The notes: generated by a model not told the origin, from the sequence alone. Positions 22,901-35,142 are shown, numbered from the stretch's first letter. The stretch is 64,000 nt of DNA from Siderastrea siderea (GCA_964030785.1 OZ034971.1:39512804-39576803); one strand, 5' to 3'. Numbers and translations are program-made.

Positions 22901-25238
22901 AATGACAGGAATGGATAAAATCAGTGGTAAGAACACATGTAATTTAGCAATCAATAGCTCATAACAACCCAGTTACAAATGAGAAATTGTACAATTTTGA
23001 CCTGAGGGAACCATTTTTCTACCAATATATAAAGGAAATTTGATTTCTTGGGAGTGAGGAGAGGACATAGGTTGATTAAAAGTTGCAAGGGATATATTAT
23101 TTAACATATTGTAGACAACTGTCATTTTGACAAGAAAGAAAAATTAAACATTCAATGAAAACATACACACTATACACATGGATATCATTTCATGTACCAT
23201 AACATTATTTTCTTGAATTATGGCCCACCCTGTATATTTGCTCTCCCCCTCCACCCAAATGATCACTTCCATTTTGGGGCAACTCTTCAGAATCAGTACC
23301 CTTAAAACAGTAAACAGTAATAACAATCTTCATTTGCACTCCTAAGATTAAGTGGGGTTAGAGTACCGACTGCCTGGATTATAACCTTATGGGCTAGCAG
23401 AGCCACTGGTAGTCAATATCTTACCAGGGTATAAATAAATAAATAAATAAATGAATAAATAAATAAATAAAAAAATAAAAAAACAGTCTTCAAACTATAA
23501 GGTAATAACAGGAAACTCAAAATGGTTACTTGATTTCCTTGCATAGATAAGCCAGAGATAGCCATGCCCGATGAAACTGTCTCCAAGCAGACAAGAGCCA
23601 TGTGGTTGTTGGAAGTTTGTGAAGAACATGTGAAGAAATTTGTGTTCAACAAAGATGGCTTGACGTCATTGGTCGCTCAGACCACAGAGCTCGAAGCAGT
23701 CAATCAACAGTCGAGGTGGACATGTCGTGCAGATGACTGTGTTATGAGTTATGCATATCACTCTGGACGAGTAAGGTAAATTCAATTTTATAGAAAGTGT
23801 TTTCCACTGGCAGTCAATCTATGTAGAATTTCTGTTGAAGAAATGTGCTCTCTGTCTGGACGTATCAAAACAAACTAAATAATCAGCATTAACATCTGAG
23901 AACTTTGATTTTGATATCATAGGCATGAAGTTGAGGTACACAACTTATCATTTGATGGTGGCCATGACGTCAGAGATCCTTATGGTTACTACTATTGTAG
24001 GATGCGTTGTGGACTGGTGTTCAAGACCAAGGCTACAAGAAACAGGTGTGGTTCTTTCCATCGTTATCACTCCCCCGAAAAATTGTTTATCTACCTGGGC
24101 CTCACTACCGACATAAGGTATGTCCAAGATGTAAAATCAACCCCCCCCCCCACACACACACACACACACCAAGCCCAATGTCATTTGTGAATTTTTAGTT
24201 GCTTGTTCTGATGGCCTCCATAACAATCAAACATCACAAAGTGACAATTAAAGTGCACAATAGACAGAATGACTTTCACAAACTTATGTCACTGGTGTTC
24301 GTTGTAACAGGACATATTCTATTTGGCAATGCAACGTAGAAATACGTGTATTTATCAATCCCCTCCCCCTTCCCTTAATTTAACCCTCCTCCTAATACAC
24401 CCCTTCATGCTATTTTAGGCCTAAAATGAACAATCGTTCCCCAGGGAAGGGGGGACTAAATAGAGGAAATACAAAAACTGATACCACCCATGACTTTTTA
24501 TTTTGTCAAAACAGACATGAAGAACAAAAACATGGAGAAACCCTTCCTGAAGACAGCATCACACAAGAGGAAAGTCAAGAAGACTACAAGTTTAATTATC
24601 ATAGTGCCAAGCTAACATTTGGATTAGTATTGCTTGAATTTAATGATGCTGTTAAAGAAGGGGACGGGGGTAGGCTATTTGACTTGTACAAACTAGCTTT
24701 ACTCCTGTACAAGACTCATGGACACTACAAGTATGCATATGCTGTCCTTTTGTATTTGGTCAAGTGCACTGCAATCCTTCCACCGTCGCAGGCACTTAGG
24801 TTAAAGTGGAACAGGACTTTTAATGGGAGTGGTCTTCCTGGTCGAAACATTCCACTTGACCTACAGAAAGAACATGACAATAAAGCTATCAAGTGTATGT
24901 GGCGCAACTTAGGTGCAAACCTTGATGAACACAATGCTGAAAGAACAGCAGGAACTTTGGAATCAAGGCAACTTGTTTACCAGTCTGTTGACCGAGACTG
25001 TGACCTGAAGGAACAACATTTCTCCAGGGGCAACCCCAAAGAGGAAGAGGCTGTTGTCCAAATAATCAGTGACCTTCAGAGCAGCAAGGTGTTTACTAAG
25101 ACACCAGGCCGTGAGGGGTACGCTTCATTCCCAAAGTTCAAAAGGGACCTTCTACATGGCCTTGACTACAGAGACTTGCATAAATGGCTAAGAGAGCATA
25201 TTGACCTCTGGGGATCAATTTATCAACAACAACGATAG
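19912..25238 (+). CDS. DUF6589-type protein, candidate transposase of the 9.4 kb element
   Basis: Seven exons join in phase: 19912-21299, 21666-22002, 22192-22461, 22725-22926, 23547-23775, 23923-24117, 24515-25238, giving 1114 residues. Every junction has GT and AG. The N-terminus holds a four-cysteine module (CDSCRICRC, then CRRVG and CNPCGRK), resembling a ZAD or similar zinc-binding fold, followed by a basic Ser/Thr-rich linker (about 95-165). The middle (VGDNIDYEIHARV, SIHWTHQFAVLDRV) and the C-terminal third (LLYKTHGHYKYAYAVLLYL, RNIPLDLQKEHDNKAIK) fit what I know as DUF6589, common in cnidarian genomes. A second Cys/His cluster lies in exon 6 (YYYCRMRCG, RNRCGSFHRYH). As the only candidate for DNA cleavage in the element it is inferred to be the transposase; I cannot name a DDE triad with confidence. 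The reading frame is intact. Confidence 0.8.
23434..23483. repeat. AAAT-type microsatellite in intron
   Basis: About a dozen tandem ATAA units with one variant, inside intron 4 of the DUF6589-type gene. A short CA run lies at about 24152-24170 in intron 6. Confidence 0.85.
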
Positions 25239-26192
25239 CCTGCATGTAATAGCCACATGAATGTATGACTGGAAGAAATTATGTAGGCATACTTAAATAT
25301 TATAACATGCATGTAAGCACTTTTCTATGAATGCTATTAAGAAAAAATTAGAATGACCATAGATTAAAGGTATCTACTTTTTTTCCCAAGAGCATACCAA
25401 GCAAACAAATGTGGAAAAAGATCAGGCAAAGAAGACTTGTATCATCTCAAGTCATTCCTGATAGGTAAATAAAACAATGGCCACTGTTTCTCTTCAACTG
25501 AGAACAGGGAGTGTACCCTGACATAAAGAACTTTCTTAGAAAATATTGCGATCCATTTAACTGCAGAGTGAAAATTTCTAGTTATTTCTTGCAAGCAGTC
25601 AAATTTCTTGGTTTGAGTCAGTAATAAAATTATAAGGATTGTAATGCTAGGCTATTTTACATCATATGTGTAGATAGATCCTTATGTCACATGGTGTGGT
25701 GGACATACAAGTAAGCACTCTTCTGTGGCAAAGTCATTGAATAGACTAAAAAAACGTGAGACATATTATGTGTAAATAAATGTTTAAATTTTAATATTTT
25801 AAAGTATTTGATATTTACAAAGTATGAACATGTATTAGCAGTAGAGTTGGAGGGGTGAGTCACTTTCATCTTGTTTTTGGCTTGTTTTACACATATACAA
25901 GTTTTTTCCTGTCTGATCTGGCCTCTGCTATGATAATTAATGCTTGCTTAGGTGTCACTTTGAAAATATAAACTGCTCCTATCAAAAGCTGCCTTTGCCA
26001 TTACCATTTCCAAAGTTCCTCATTAACAGATAAAGCATTTGGAAGCCAAAAATTTACCAACATGCAACTGCTGGCTTGATGGTCATGGGAAAAAATAATT
26101 ATCTCAAAATGTGACAAAAAATGGCTGTAAAAATCAGAAATGGTGATGTAAGAAATACATTTAATTGTAATTTCAACAGGAAGTGAAACTCT
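25239..26192. other. Gap between the two converging transposon genes
   Basis: AT-rich, presumably both 3' UTRs. Open frames are short and unsupported. The segment around 25393-25450 could encode a short Lys-rich peptide but has no start or clear splice context. Confidence 0.5.
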
Positions 26193-28605
26193 TTAAAGTT
26201 CTAACAGTTCATGATCACTGTCACTATCAATACCCAACTCAAGGCAATTAAAATCAAACCACTTACTAACACTTGACTCCCTTTGCAAATTAGAGTGGAA
26301 GTTGTACAGAGCTAATGTTTCCTCAAAGTTTGGTATGTCCATGAACACTTCTTGAACAACTTCCAACACTCTCAGAGCATTTGTTAAGGAAAAGACAGGA
26401 AAATTGTTCAGCAGGCCTTCGACAGTAAAAATTTGTTGGCAATTTTTGACAATATCCTCTATCAGCTCTTTTGAAAAGCCATGACTCGAACTTTGATTCA
26501 GCGATAGCCCTTCATGACTCATGTCGGCCAGAACCTCATGTAGTGCTTCCTTCAGTGTGTCGCGATCATCCTCTGTTACATTCCTCTTCGTAGCATTAGT
26601 ACCTGTAGCACTTTCATCATCTCGTTGCGTGGTAGCCTCAAATGGCAAAACAGCTGCATTGCAAGCTGTACCAGCACACTTGCAGATCTTTGTGCAATGA
26701 GTGCAACAGTCATGCAAAGGTTCCACAGGTTTAATTGTTGCATCCAAAGAATTGTATGCCGCAACACGAAGACAGCCTTTAGCATTTACAAAGTCTTTTA
26801 CCTCTTGCTCACAATGTCCAGCTTGTTGTCCATGATACAGAACAATAATGTGGGATTTCTCTCCATCCCTCCCGGCCCTTCCAGCCTCCTGGTGTTGGTC
26901 AAGAATAGACCTTGCTGGTCCCCAGTTAATTACAAATCTGACATCAGGGAAGTTCACCCCCATACATAGGGCAGTTGTTGCTATAAGGACACGTTTCAAT
27001 CCTTCAGCTGTCTTAAACTCCTTTAACACTCTATCCTTACTGCTCTGCCATGAATTTGAATGAAATATTCCAATTAAGCAATTATCTTGCTTTGCTGAAC
27101 AATCAGGCAAGAAAACATCCTTTCCTAGTTCACAAATTAAATAGTTCACAACAAGTGCGATCTCATTCATAGTATTACAAAACACTATTGTCTTTGGACA
27201 ATTGCTCTTTTGCTCTCGTATTAAATCCACCAGCCATTTAAGCTCCTTCAGCTGCACATCTTTCTTGACCTTTTTAACGCAAAACCTCAAGTTCAATCGG
27301 TTTGGACTCACATATATTTTGGTGACATCCGACCGCAAGCAGAGCACTTTCTTGATAGTTTCCTGTGTTGTAGCATCAGCAGTACCAGTTAGAGCCCCAA
27401 CAGGTGTGCCTTGGGGTTAAAACAGAAATTATTTAGTTCCTTGTTGAAACAGTATCATATGTTCTCATTAAATGGCAGTTCATCACTCTGACAACCTGAG
27501 CTACCAAATCCATACTGGTTGCATACAAGTCAGTTCTGAGTATGTTTGATACTTCTGTAAAAATGTGCCAATCAAATCGAAACTACATATCCCTGATTTT
27601 GACAGTCACCACAAAAAAACATTTATTGAAACATATAATTTGAACGTTAAAGATACATGTTGAAATGGGAATCAAGACATCTCAGCATCGCACTTTTGAG
27701 AGAATTCAAGAACAACACTCAAATAATCCAAAATTTTGCAATAAAATATTGTGAGCTGGAGAACCTGCACTAAGACAACAGAAAAAGCTCGCTATATATT
27801 AAGCATGTTCCGGCTGGTAATAATTTAAAGAAGACATTAATGATATGGTAAGCTTAAATGTATTCTTTGCTAAATATGTGACGAAGAAAAATACTCAAAT
27901 TCGTTACCTTGTTTGCAAAAAGATCGTAGTTCTCCTAGCTTTGCAAACGATTCACGGAAAGCAACGGTGCCGGTTTGTTTGGTTTTCTTTGTTGTTGACC
28001 TGTTGAATACAAATAATAATCCAAACTTGTGTTAGACTCCTCGTGTTTGTAGCAAAAATCGTAGATGTTATGGGATCTGGTTCTTAAAAGATTATGAAAA
28101 AAGAGAAGAAAAACAAACCTTTGACCCGTCCATGTTTCCACAGTGTGAGATTCGTCAACGATTAGGGCAGCAAGGTTCTGGTGCAAAGGTGTGCTGCTCT
28201 TTTTGAGCCGATCGAGAAACGGCTTTTCCAAAATTTCCTCTGCAGACGCAAAGATGAGTTGGTACTTGCCGTTCTCTACGTCTTCTAAACTGGCGTCCGA
28301 AAGCGATGTACAGTTAAACCCATCGAGGATGCTTCGGATAACTGATCTTGCACAATACTTTTCAGCGGGCAAACAACGATCACGCATGCAGGTTTACTCG
28401 ACAAAATTTCCTTGACTCGAACCAACAGCTGAAAGATAAGGCTTTTTCCAAAGCCTGTTGGTAGAATTGCCAATAAATCTCGACTCGACAATAGCGTCAT
28501 AACAGCTTGCTTCTGTTCTGATCGCAATTCAAGCGATAATCCCAGTCCAGATAGAGATGAAAGAGCTTCTTCGAGGGCAAGATCGTGACTTCGCAAATCC
28601 GCCAT
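26193..28605 (-). CDS. RecQ-like DEAH/DExH DNA helicase with one apparent frameshift
   Basis: Three exons: 28605-28119, 27999-27908, 27409-26193. Exon 1 has the start MADLRSHDLA, motif I LAILPTGFGKSLIF, motif Ia VVCPLKSIVQDQ and motif II LIVDESHTVETW. Exon 3 opens with motif III ALTGTADATTQET, then ATTALCMGVNFPDVRFVINW and motif VI HQEAGRAGRDG, and a Cys-rich zinc module (CCTHCTKICKCAGTAC). This order is that of RecQ helicases, which unwind DNA 3' to 5'. The C-terminal 150 residues are acidic and unrecognised; no RQC or HRDC domain is seen. Exon 1 needs one extra base between about 28305 and 28320: the frame ending SSMGLT must pass to the one reading TSLSDASLEDVENGKYQ. This is either a one-base deletion that breaks the gene or a sequence error. 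The gene lies inside the transposon and converges on the DUF6589-type gene. Confidence 0.85.
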
Positions 28606-28962
28606 ATTTCCTCCTTTCAATGAATCAGAGTGAATTCTTCCCGCGGAGGACCGGGAGAAATATGTGCTTTTGATTGGCAGGTAGCAATCAATATGCAACC
28701 AACCGCACCAATCAGAGCCCCCGTCCATTCAGTGAACGGGTTCGGCAAACGAACAACGGCTGCGTGCAGGCGTATTTTTCCCCTCCCCTCCCCCTCCCCC
28801 TCCTCAATTTTAAACCCATCGTCCTCTCCCTTGCAATAATTTTTTGCCTCGCCCCAACCCTCTGTCAGTTTCATTATTCAAGATGGCGGCATATCGGATT
28901 ATTCATCGCTCGCCCAGGATATTCATCGCTCGCCCAGCAAAATACGCCTGCTCTGCAGGCTA
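28606..28962. promoter_or_regulatory. Right end of the transposon, likely including the helicase promoter
   Basis: Contains the inner repeat (about 28766-28777), a C-rich tract at 28780-28804 (G-rich on the minus strand), the shared GCCGCCATCTTGAA word at about 28880-28893 (as its complement), a 19 bp tandem repeat (TATTCATCGCTCGCCCAG type, about 28902-28938) and the terminal repeat. The helicase start is about 360 bp from the end. No core promoter motif is clear. Confidence 0.5.
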
Positions 28963-31900
28963 TCAGAACTTTGAAGCCCTTCTCAAATATCCAGGCAAAC
29001 CGAAGCAGTTCCGAAATAGGGACGTCGAAATTTGGGTCAGGTCTGAAATAGGGTAGGGAAAGTAACATATTTTAATCTAAAATAATTATGGTAAGCTAGG
29101 GTTTCAAGGAGTGTGTCCCACACTCCCACCCAAATTTTAGGGGAGTACCTCTCCCCGGGCCCAAAACCGACGGGTCCCGCATCCCGTGTCTGATAGAATG
29201 CTCATCCCTACTCGTTTGGCTTAGTGTGAATCCCAGAGCGGAGGGTGGGGGGGGGGGGGGGGGGGTGACACTTGACTAATGTTTGGCTATAGGGATGCCA
29301 CTGAGGGTTTGAAACCCTGACCATGTTCAGGACAAAAAATGCCCTACAATACCTACCCTGTGAAGGACAACACCCTGCATTTCAGTTTGGGTCCCTAGGG
29401 CAAACGACAACACTCCCTTGTTTTACACAATTCTAAAGTGTTTCAAGTACCAGCAAACGTCCTCATCTAGGATTGCCAAATACTGTATCAGCCATATTTA
29501 ATGACGGCAATCATACTGACCATACCCTGTTTAGGACAGGTTCCCACTCTGTTTAGGACAGACTCACATAAAAAAAATTATATTTCCTGGTTCCATGAAG
29601 GACAAAGAGGCTAAAACTATACCCTGTCCAGCAGCACCTCCCTGTATAGGCCATATTAGAGAGTATCCCCACCCCCTGGGGGTGTGAGTTGACTGAGGTC
29701 GTGATATTTGCTGGATTTAACCCCACTTTGGCCTAGTGTGAGTTGACTGGGAAATTTGCTGGTACAGATTTCAATACTTTGCTGTATTCCTTTTACAAAA
29801 GAAAGCAAATCCCGCTCTAGCCAGGGTGCAAACAGATCTTTTTTCACAATATCCAGCAACTGCCAGGCGTCTTTAAACTCCATTTAGCACCCCACCCTAA
29901 TAACTGTGATTCAAATTATATCAATTTCTTAAATAAATTTTTCAAAGACATTTGCCCTTGAATTAAAACAACCATTTTTGTTGTCTAAAATATTTCATTG
30001 TAATTTTTGTCCATTCAGAAAGACAAGGAAAATCAAGGAGACACAACAAGGGGGAATTTTTAAGTTAAATGAAATACACTGTGACACGCAGTGAATGTAA
30101 TCTAAAGCATTCCATTTTATTGGTCTAATAACAAGATTATACACAAAACACTCGTGTATGTTCACAATTAGCCTGATGAAAAACACACAAAAAGGTTTGG
30201 GAGAATCAGAAAGCTCAGGTGAACCAATAAAATGGAAAAAGCAGTATACTCTGATATTCTCCATCCCAAACTGTCTATTGTGTCTTAACTTTAGACTACC
30301 AATTGAAAAATAAGAACGCAAATTAAGGTAGGGATATGATAAGCCATAAAAGCCTTAAAAGGACACATTCTCTCAGAACCTCTCACTGGGAGTTTTAATC
30401 AGGTCCCAGAGGTTGTAAACACAGATTCGTGAAGAACAAAATCTAACAAGTTCTTAACAATGTTTAACTGATACACTGCAATGTTTACACCTGACTCACT
30501 CACTCAGTGTAATCTCAAACTAATATACTAACAAAGAAGGAGAACAATAAATTTATTGTCTGTAATAACAGTTTTTTGCACAGATTGGTGCATTAATGTA
30601 CAATTGCAGTGAGTTTGAGAGAACTTGAATGATTCTGTGACCTTTCACATTTATTCTCCCTTAACTCCCTCCACTGTATAAATTGACAATGCACTAAGAA
30701 ACTAAAAATTAAGACAATTTAACATGACATAATATTACTGCAACAGTTTAAGGAGGCTTGAAAGGGTCTTTAGTGCTGTGCACATAGCCCACACATGACA
30801 TGGCAAGAATGCACACGTCAACCAAGTGAATCGAAATTTCTAGTAAAAGTCCCGCCTGCAAAGTACTGGAAGTGAAAATATGGCGTAAAGTCTTACAAAC
30901 CAGAAATAAAACATGCACGAAACATTTGTTTTTATTAACAAATTTTGCTCGGCGACCCAGCCTGACTTTTCGCATGCATGTAGCCTTAAGTGTGCCAATT
31001 CAAATAGAAACGTTTGGAGGATAGTTATTCAGTGGAACTTTTTGTAATTCAAGAAAACAACTTTTTCAATATAATTTAAGTTCCACTGAATAAATTTTTG
31101 TCAAATCACCAGAGAAGTTAAAGAATTTAGGGCGCTTTCTAAAAATACAATAAAAAGGGTAGGTCACCAACTTAGTTTTTCAGATAATTGGCAAAAACTG
31201 AAATTTGCAGGTTCTTTTTGTGGGCCTTCGTGTGGCCATGGTAATGGCTATCACGTCACAATCAGCCTTAAAATATTGCCCGTCAAAAGAGGTGTTAGGA
31301 GATGCATGGTTTGCCTACATTGTCAGAAATACTTTTTTGTACCCGTTCCTCGTTTCAAAAGGATTAAAACAATAATTAAAACCCTTTTGAGCCACCTTAA
31401 AACACATGCCCGATACAAATATGACAATGAATTTGCAAGAAATTCAGTGTTTGCGTAAACCAAAGCCAATACATCACACTTGTTAGAAAAAACATAAATT
31501 ACGGTAAGCAAGAAATAATAACTGTATTTACTAGGCTAATGTATAAACACAGGAGAGGGACTCTCATTTAAAAGTGACAGAGATACTTGTTGGAGAATGA
31601 ATACTAAGGAAAAAACAAGAAAGAAAGAAACCCCTCAATGCACCAGAACCACGTTTTGAGCATATGATACCAGTTTGTTTTTACCCAGCAAATAATAATA
31701 CAAAACATTAACTGACAGTTGTCTAACTTTTTACATTGGCAATCAAATCAACTGAATTATGTAATTTTAGATGGCACTGTTTTAGTACTTACACACAAGG
31801 TAAAATACCACAACACACTGTAATTCTAAGGTCTGACACAGTAAACGTTGAAACTAAACAACCTTATAGTGGTACCAAAATTGTAGTTTAAATCCTGAAC

Positions 31901-33080
31901 GTACAATGTGCAATCACTACGGTTACTTTAAATAATAGACCACCCCCCTCCCCCCCAATTGCTAATCTAGGATGTCAGTTATACAGGGTGTGTTTAGCTT
32001 AATCACTCCTGTCACTTTTAAACAAATAGTTCCCCACACCCCTCCTTCCAAAAAAAGATATTATTAAACAATTATTCTACAAGGAACTACTTCATTGGAT
32101 AATTAGTGAAAAATAAACAACTCCTATCAAACAGGTGCAATACAAATAATTATTGTTTTATTAAATTGTTGTTGATTTTTTGTCTTTAAATTTTTTGGAC
32201 AAATGTTTGTTTTACAGATAAGCTTTTGAATGCTGTGGCACCTGACATAGCATTTATTGAGGCAAAAAGCAAGGTTATTCACAGAATGATAAAGTGTGTG
32301 CAGCGTTCCAATGATAGACTGCTTTCAACCCTTTCAGGGTAGTCGAGAGCGAGACTGTAGCGAGGAGAAAAGACAACAAGAGACTGTTTCCCCCTCGGCT
32401 CTTGGATCCAGGTTTTACTTTCTTCGCTTTGTTTTTTCTCGCTTTCAGCTATCCAGAAAGGGACTGCTAGTAGTTTAATCAAATGAGAAAACTAGATTCA
32501 GAGTTGTTAAACAACATATAATTTAAAAACTTGTGACTTACGCTAAATAAGCTAAGACAGTAATCTATTATTTATAAAAAAGACCGGTGTTTAAACTTCA
32601 GTAATACTATAAACTGCCTAAAATATAAGTAATGTTCATGCAAAACTGAATTAAATGTTTAATGTCATGGTCTCAATGAGTTCTTTTCGCCAAAAAGCCA
32701 CAGTTCACATGCATCTAATAATTCTCTTACTACAGCTATACAAGTGATACTGTATTGCCAACTAATTACACTGTAATTGAAAAGGAAAATAAGTGATGAT
32801 ATTCTTTTCTGAATCATTGTTAACAAGAAGTCGAAATAGACTGGTAACAGCCAGGCCACTTTCAATCCCCTATGATGCTCCCCTTCCCCATGGCCAGTCA
32901 GCCCCCAAGGAAAAAACATAGATTATCCACATTATGTTGGACAGGTCACATAACTAGTTTTTCCTAAATAACAGCATATTTTAGAAGGAATTGTTGACAC
33001 CCCTCACTGATCTTACAAAAATATTACTGAGAGCATGACAAAGTTTAATGTTATGTATGAATCCAAACATTTTTAGCCTT

Positions 33081-33268
33081 TTGTCAAAAACAGACTGTAA
33101 AAGTCAATCTACGTAATGTGTATATCCAGTATTTCGAATACTTCAAATCCATTCTCCAAAATCACATGAGAGACTTGTCAAAAACAGACTGTAAAAGTCA
33201 ATCTACGTAATGTGTATATCCAGTATTTCGAATACTTCAAATCCATTCTCCAAAATCACATGAGAGAC
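33081..33268. repeat. 94 bp tandem duplication, two units
   Basis: The units 33081-33174 and 33175-33268 both start TTGTCAAAAACAGACTGTAA and appear identical. Copy 1 has one unit (about 4815-4910). It arose after the segmental duplication. Confidence 0.85.
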
Positions 33269-34012
33269 CGAGTGAACTCTTCAAAATGACAAAGAAGAAC
33301 TTGACAATTCCTGCAAGATTTTGAATTCCCACAGAAATTTATAGAAATTGAATCAGGCTAGTATTTCAAATCGATTGCAAATTTATTTTTTATTTTAAGT
33401 TTGCCACAACCAGTTGAAAAACACAGGGAGCATTTTGATTTTTAACACTCTGTGGGCAGTGAAGCATAAGAAAGAACAACAAATCTGAAAGTGGAGAAGC
33501 TGAAAGTTTTAATTGACTTCATTTGAAAAGTAAATGTGTATCATGTTTTTCACCTCTCCAAAATAGACAATTGTCAGTTAAAGTACAATTCAAAATGACA
33601 AATAAAGAACACAAGCTGAGGAAATCTTTTACAAATTCATTTAAAGCTTGATATCAAATTATTTTTACCCAAACAATAACAGTCTGTCAGAAGTCTGTAA
33701 GGTTATATTAAGGCTAGTTCATTATAACAACACTTGCAAAAAACATGGCAGACGATTTTTAAAGGGTGCACTTAATTTGTTCGGTCTTTTATAATATGAG
33801 TTTTAGACACAAAACTGCAATATTTAAACTGACAAGGAAAGTACTGTATGAATTTCTGTGATCTTTTTTTGTTTTTGTTTTATAGTGTATTCCAGCAGCA
33901 ATGATTGTGATATGCAACTGCTGTAAAAGTATAAATTACTTTACTGTGATGTTATTTAACTTATTGTCTTCTTGTCTTCTTGTTCTTGCACTATAAAAAC
34001 ACATGATGAGTT

Positions 34013-34647
34013 TTAAATAACAATTACCTTGCCATCGCCATACACATTTTGACCAGCTACAGCCATGTGACCCTCCATGGTCACTGTAATCCCTCCAGAC
34101 CGGACAATCCCTTCTTCATCGAGTGCAATGGCTCGCACAAAGTCGCCATCTTTAGTGTATATATTTACTTGCGGGCGGTCTGTTTCTCGTTCTTTACAAG
34201 CGATGACGACATGTTCACCTGCAGGGTGGCAAGCCATTACATAGAAATATCCTTTGATGTTAATGTTGAACTTGTTCAGCTGTGTTCCATCCTCGGTGAA
34301 TACGTGAACACAGGAATCACCTCTGTCAAGCACCATCACACTGCCGTCAGGGACCGTCGTAATGTCCCTTGCACTCTTCAATATTCCTTCTCCAAAGCTA
34401 CAGACATATCCTCCGTCATGGTTGAACACATCAACAACATATTTGCCCTCATCAGTCTCCGTCAATACCAGCATTTTGTTGCGGCTAACTGTCAGTCTGC
34501 CGCCCCAGACCCCTTTCCTCACATGAAACTTGTTCAGCCGGTCACCACTGTTCTGGTACACATGCACTCCTTGGTCCAATCTCTTAGCCCCAGGCTTCGG
34601 CAGTCTGACCAGTACATAGATGTTACTGCTGTTCAGGTTAGTGGCGA
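34013..34647 (-). pseudogene. 3' half of the second NHL gene, split by the Ginger element
   Basis: Encodes the C-terminal half of the propeller, from the segment LNSSNIYVLVRL to the end GDGKVIVI. It is collinear with residues about 370-580 of the intact gene and has no stop or frameshift within this half. The frame enters the terminal repeat of the Ginger element at 34648. The N-terminal half is at 48130-49235, 13.5 kb away. Because the break is inside coding sequence and the insert carries its own genes, the full-length product is probably lost. The substitutions look mostly conservative, so the gene may have been functional until recently. Confidence 0.8.
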
Positions 34648-34949
34648 TGTCACAGTGATTTGGGTATCCCCGTGTTTTGGGTATCCCCATACCCAAATCC
34701 CTAGTGAAATGGGCATCCCGGGTGGGGATACCCAAAACACTGAATCCCTTTGCGCGTGAAGAGACTGTGGCGAGTTGGTATATATGATCGAAATGAGTTT
34801 TCATTTTATTTTGTGTTTAGGACTTATTATTCCCGTCAAAGTATTACAAAGCAAAGTGTTGATCAAAGTAGATTGACGACGAACGACTTGTCAATCGAGT
34901 CAGTCGAGCGCGATCGCAAATAGCTAGTGGGGTTGAAACTCGCTGCAAA

Positions 34950-35142
34950 ATGGCTGCGTGGCTTCGCAACCGTGGAGTCAAAATTGTTATGTAAGTAATC
35001 TGTTCTGTGTTTAATTTCACTGCACAGTACAGTGAAGACGACAAACCTTTACCCGATCTTCTTCAGGTTTTGCACAGCCATCAAAGCGTATGTAGAAGTG
35101 TTGTTAAATGGAAATACAAATTTACTGAGAGCATTAAGCTAA
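34950..35142 (+). CDS. Possible small two-exon gene in the left arm
   Basis: Exon 34950-34990 starts ATGGCTGCGTGG and ends at a strong donor (GTAAGT). A 76 bp candidate intron ends at CTTCAG (35066), and the frame continues in phase to a TAA at 35142, giving 38 residues. It may be a captured host first exon. Weak: no homology recognised. Confidence 0.2.

Larger units (their letters stand above)
19556..28962. mobile_element. 9.4 kb DNA transposon encoding a DUF6589-type protein and a RecQ-like helicase
   Basis: Both ends carry TAGCCTGCAGAGCAGGCG in inverted orientation. Both then share GCCGCCATnTTGAA about 60 bp in, a purine tract rich in GGGGA, and an inner AAAAACGCCTGC-like word (about 19699-19709 left, 28766-28777 right). 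The flanks are TCAGAACTT at 19547-19555 and 28963-28971, and the paralogous empty site is at 252-260, so the boundaries are firm. Each outer end can fold on itself (GCCTGC and GCAGGC around AGA). Inside are two converging genes: DUF6589-type on plus (19912-25238) and helicase on minus (26193-28605). I cannot assign it to a named superfamily; a 9 bp duplication would fit MULE-type elements among others. Confidence 0.9.
28963..34647. repeat. Segmental duplication, copy 2, middle piece
   Basis: Corresponds to about 252-6642. It differs by loss of the 375 bp MITE, loss of about 390 bp near 33417 (breakpoint at shared TTGAAA), and the local 94 bp tandem duplication at 33081-33268. It ends at the GCGA target duplication of the Ginger element. 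The non-coding part holds no supported gene. Confidence 0.9.

Noticed and set aside
28285..28387. Intron explaining the helicase frame change
   Set aside because: The two frames meet within about 20 bases, too short for an intron.
19546..28972. Reading the target duplication of the 9.4 kb element as 11 bp (ATCAGAACTTT)
   Set aside because: Also compatible with the sequence if the end starts at AGCC. The 71 bp foldback begins TAGCC with a clear 9 bp duplication, so 9 bp is preferred.
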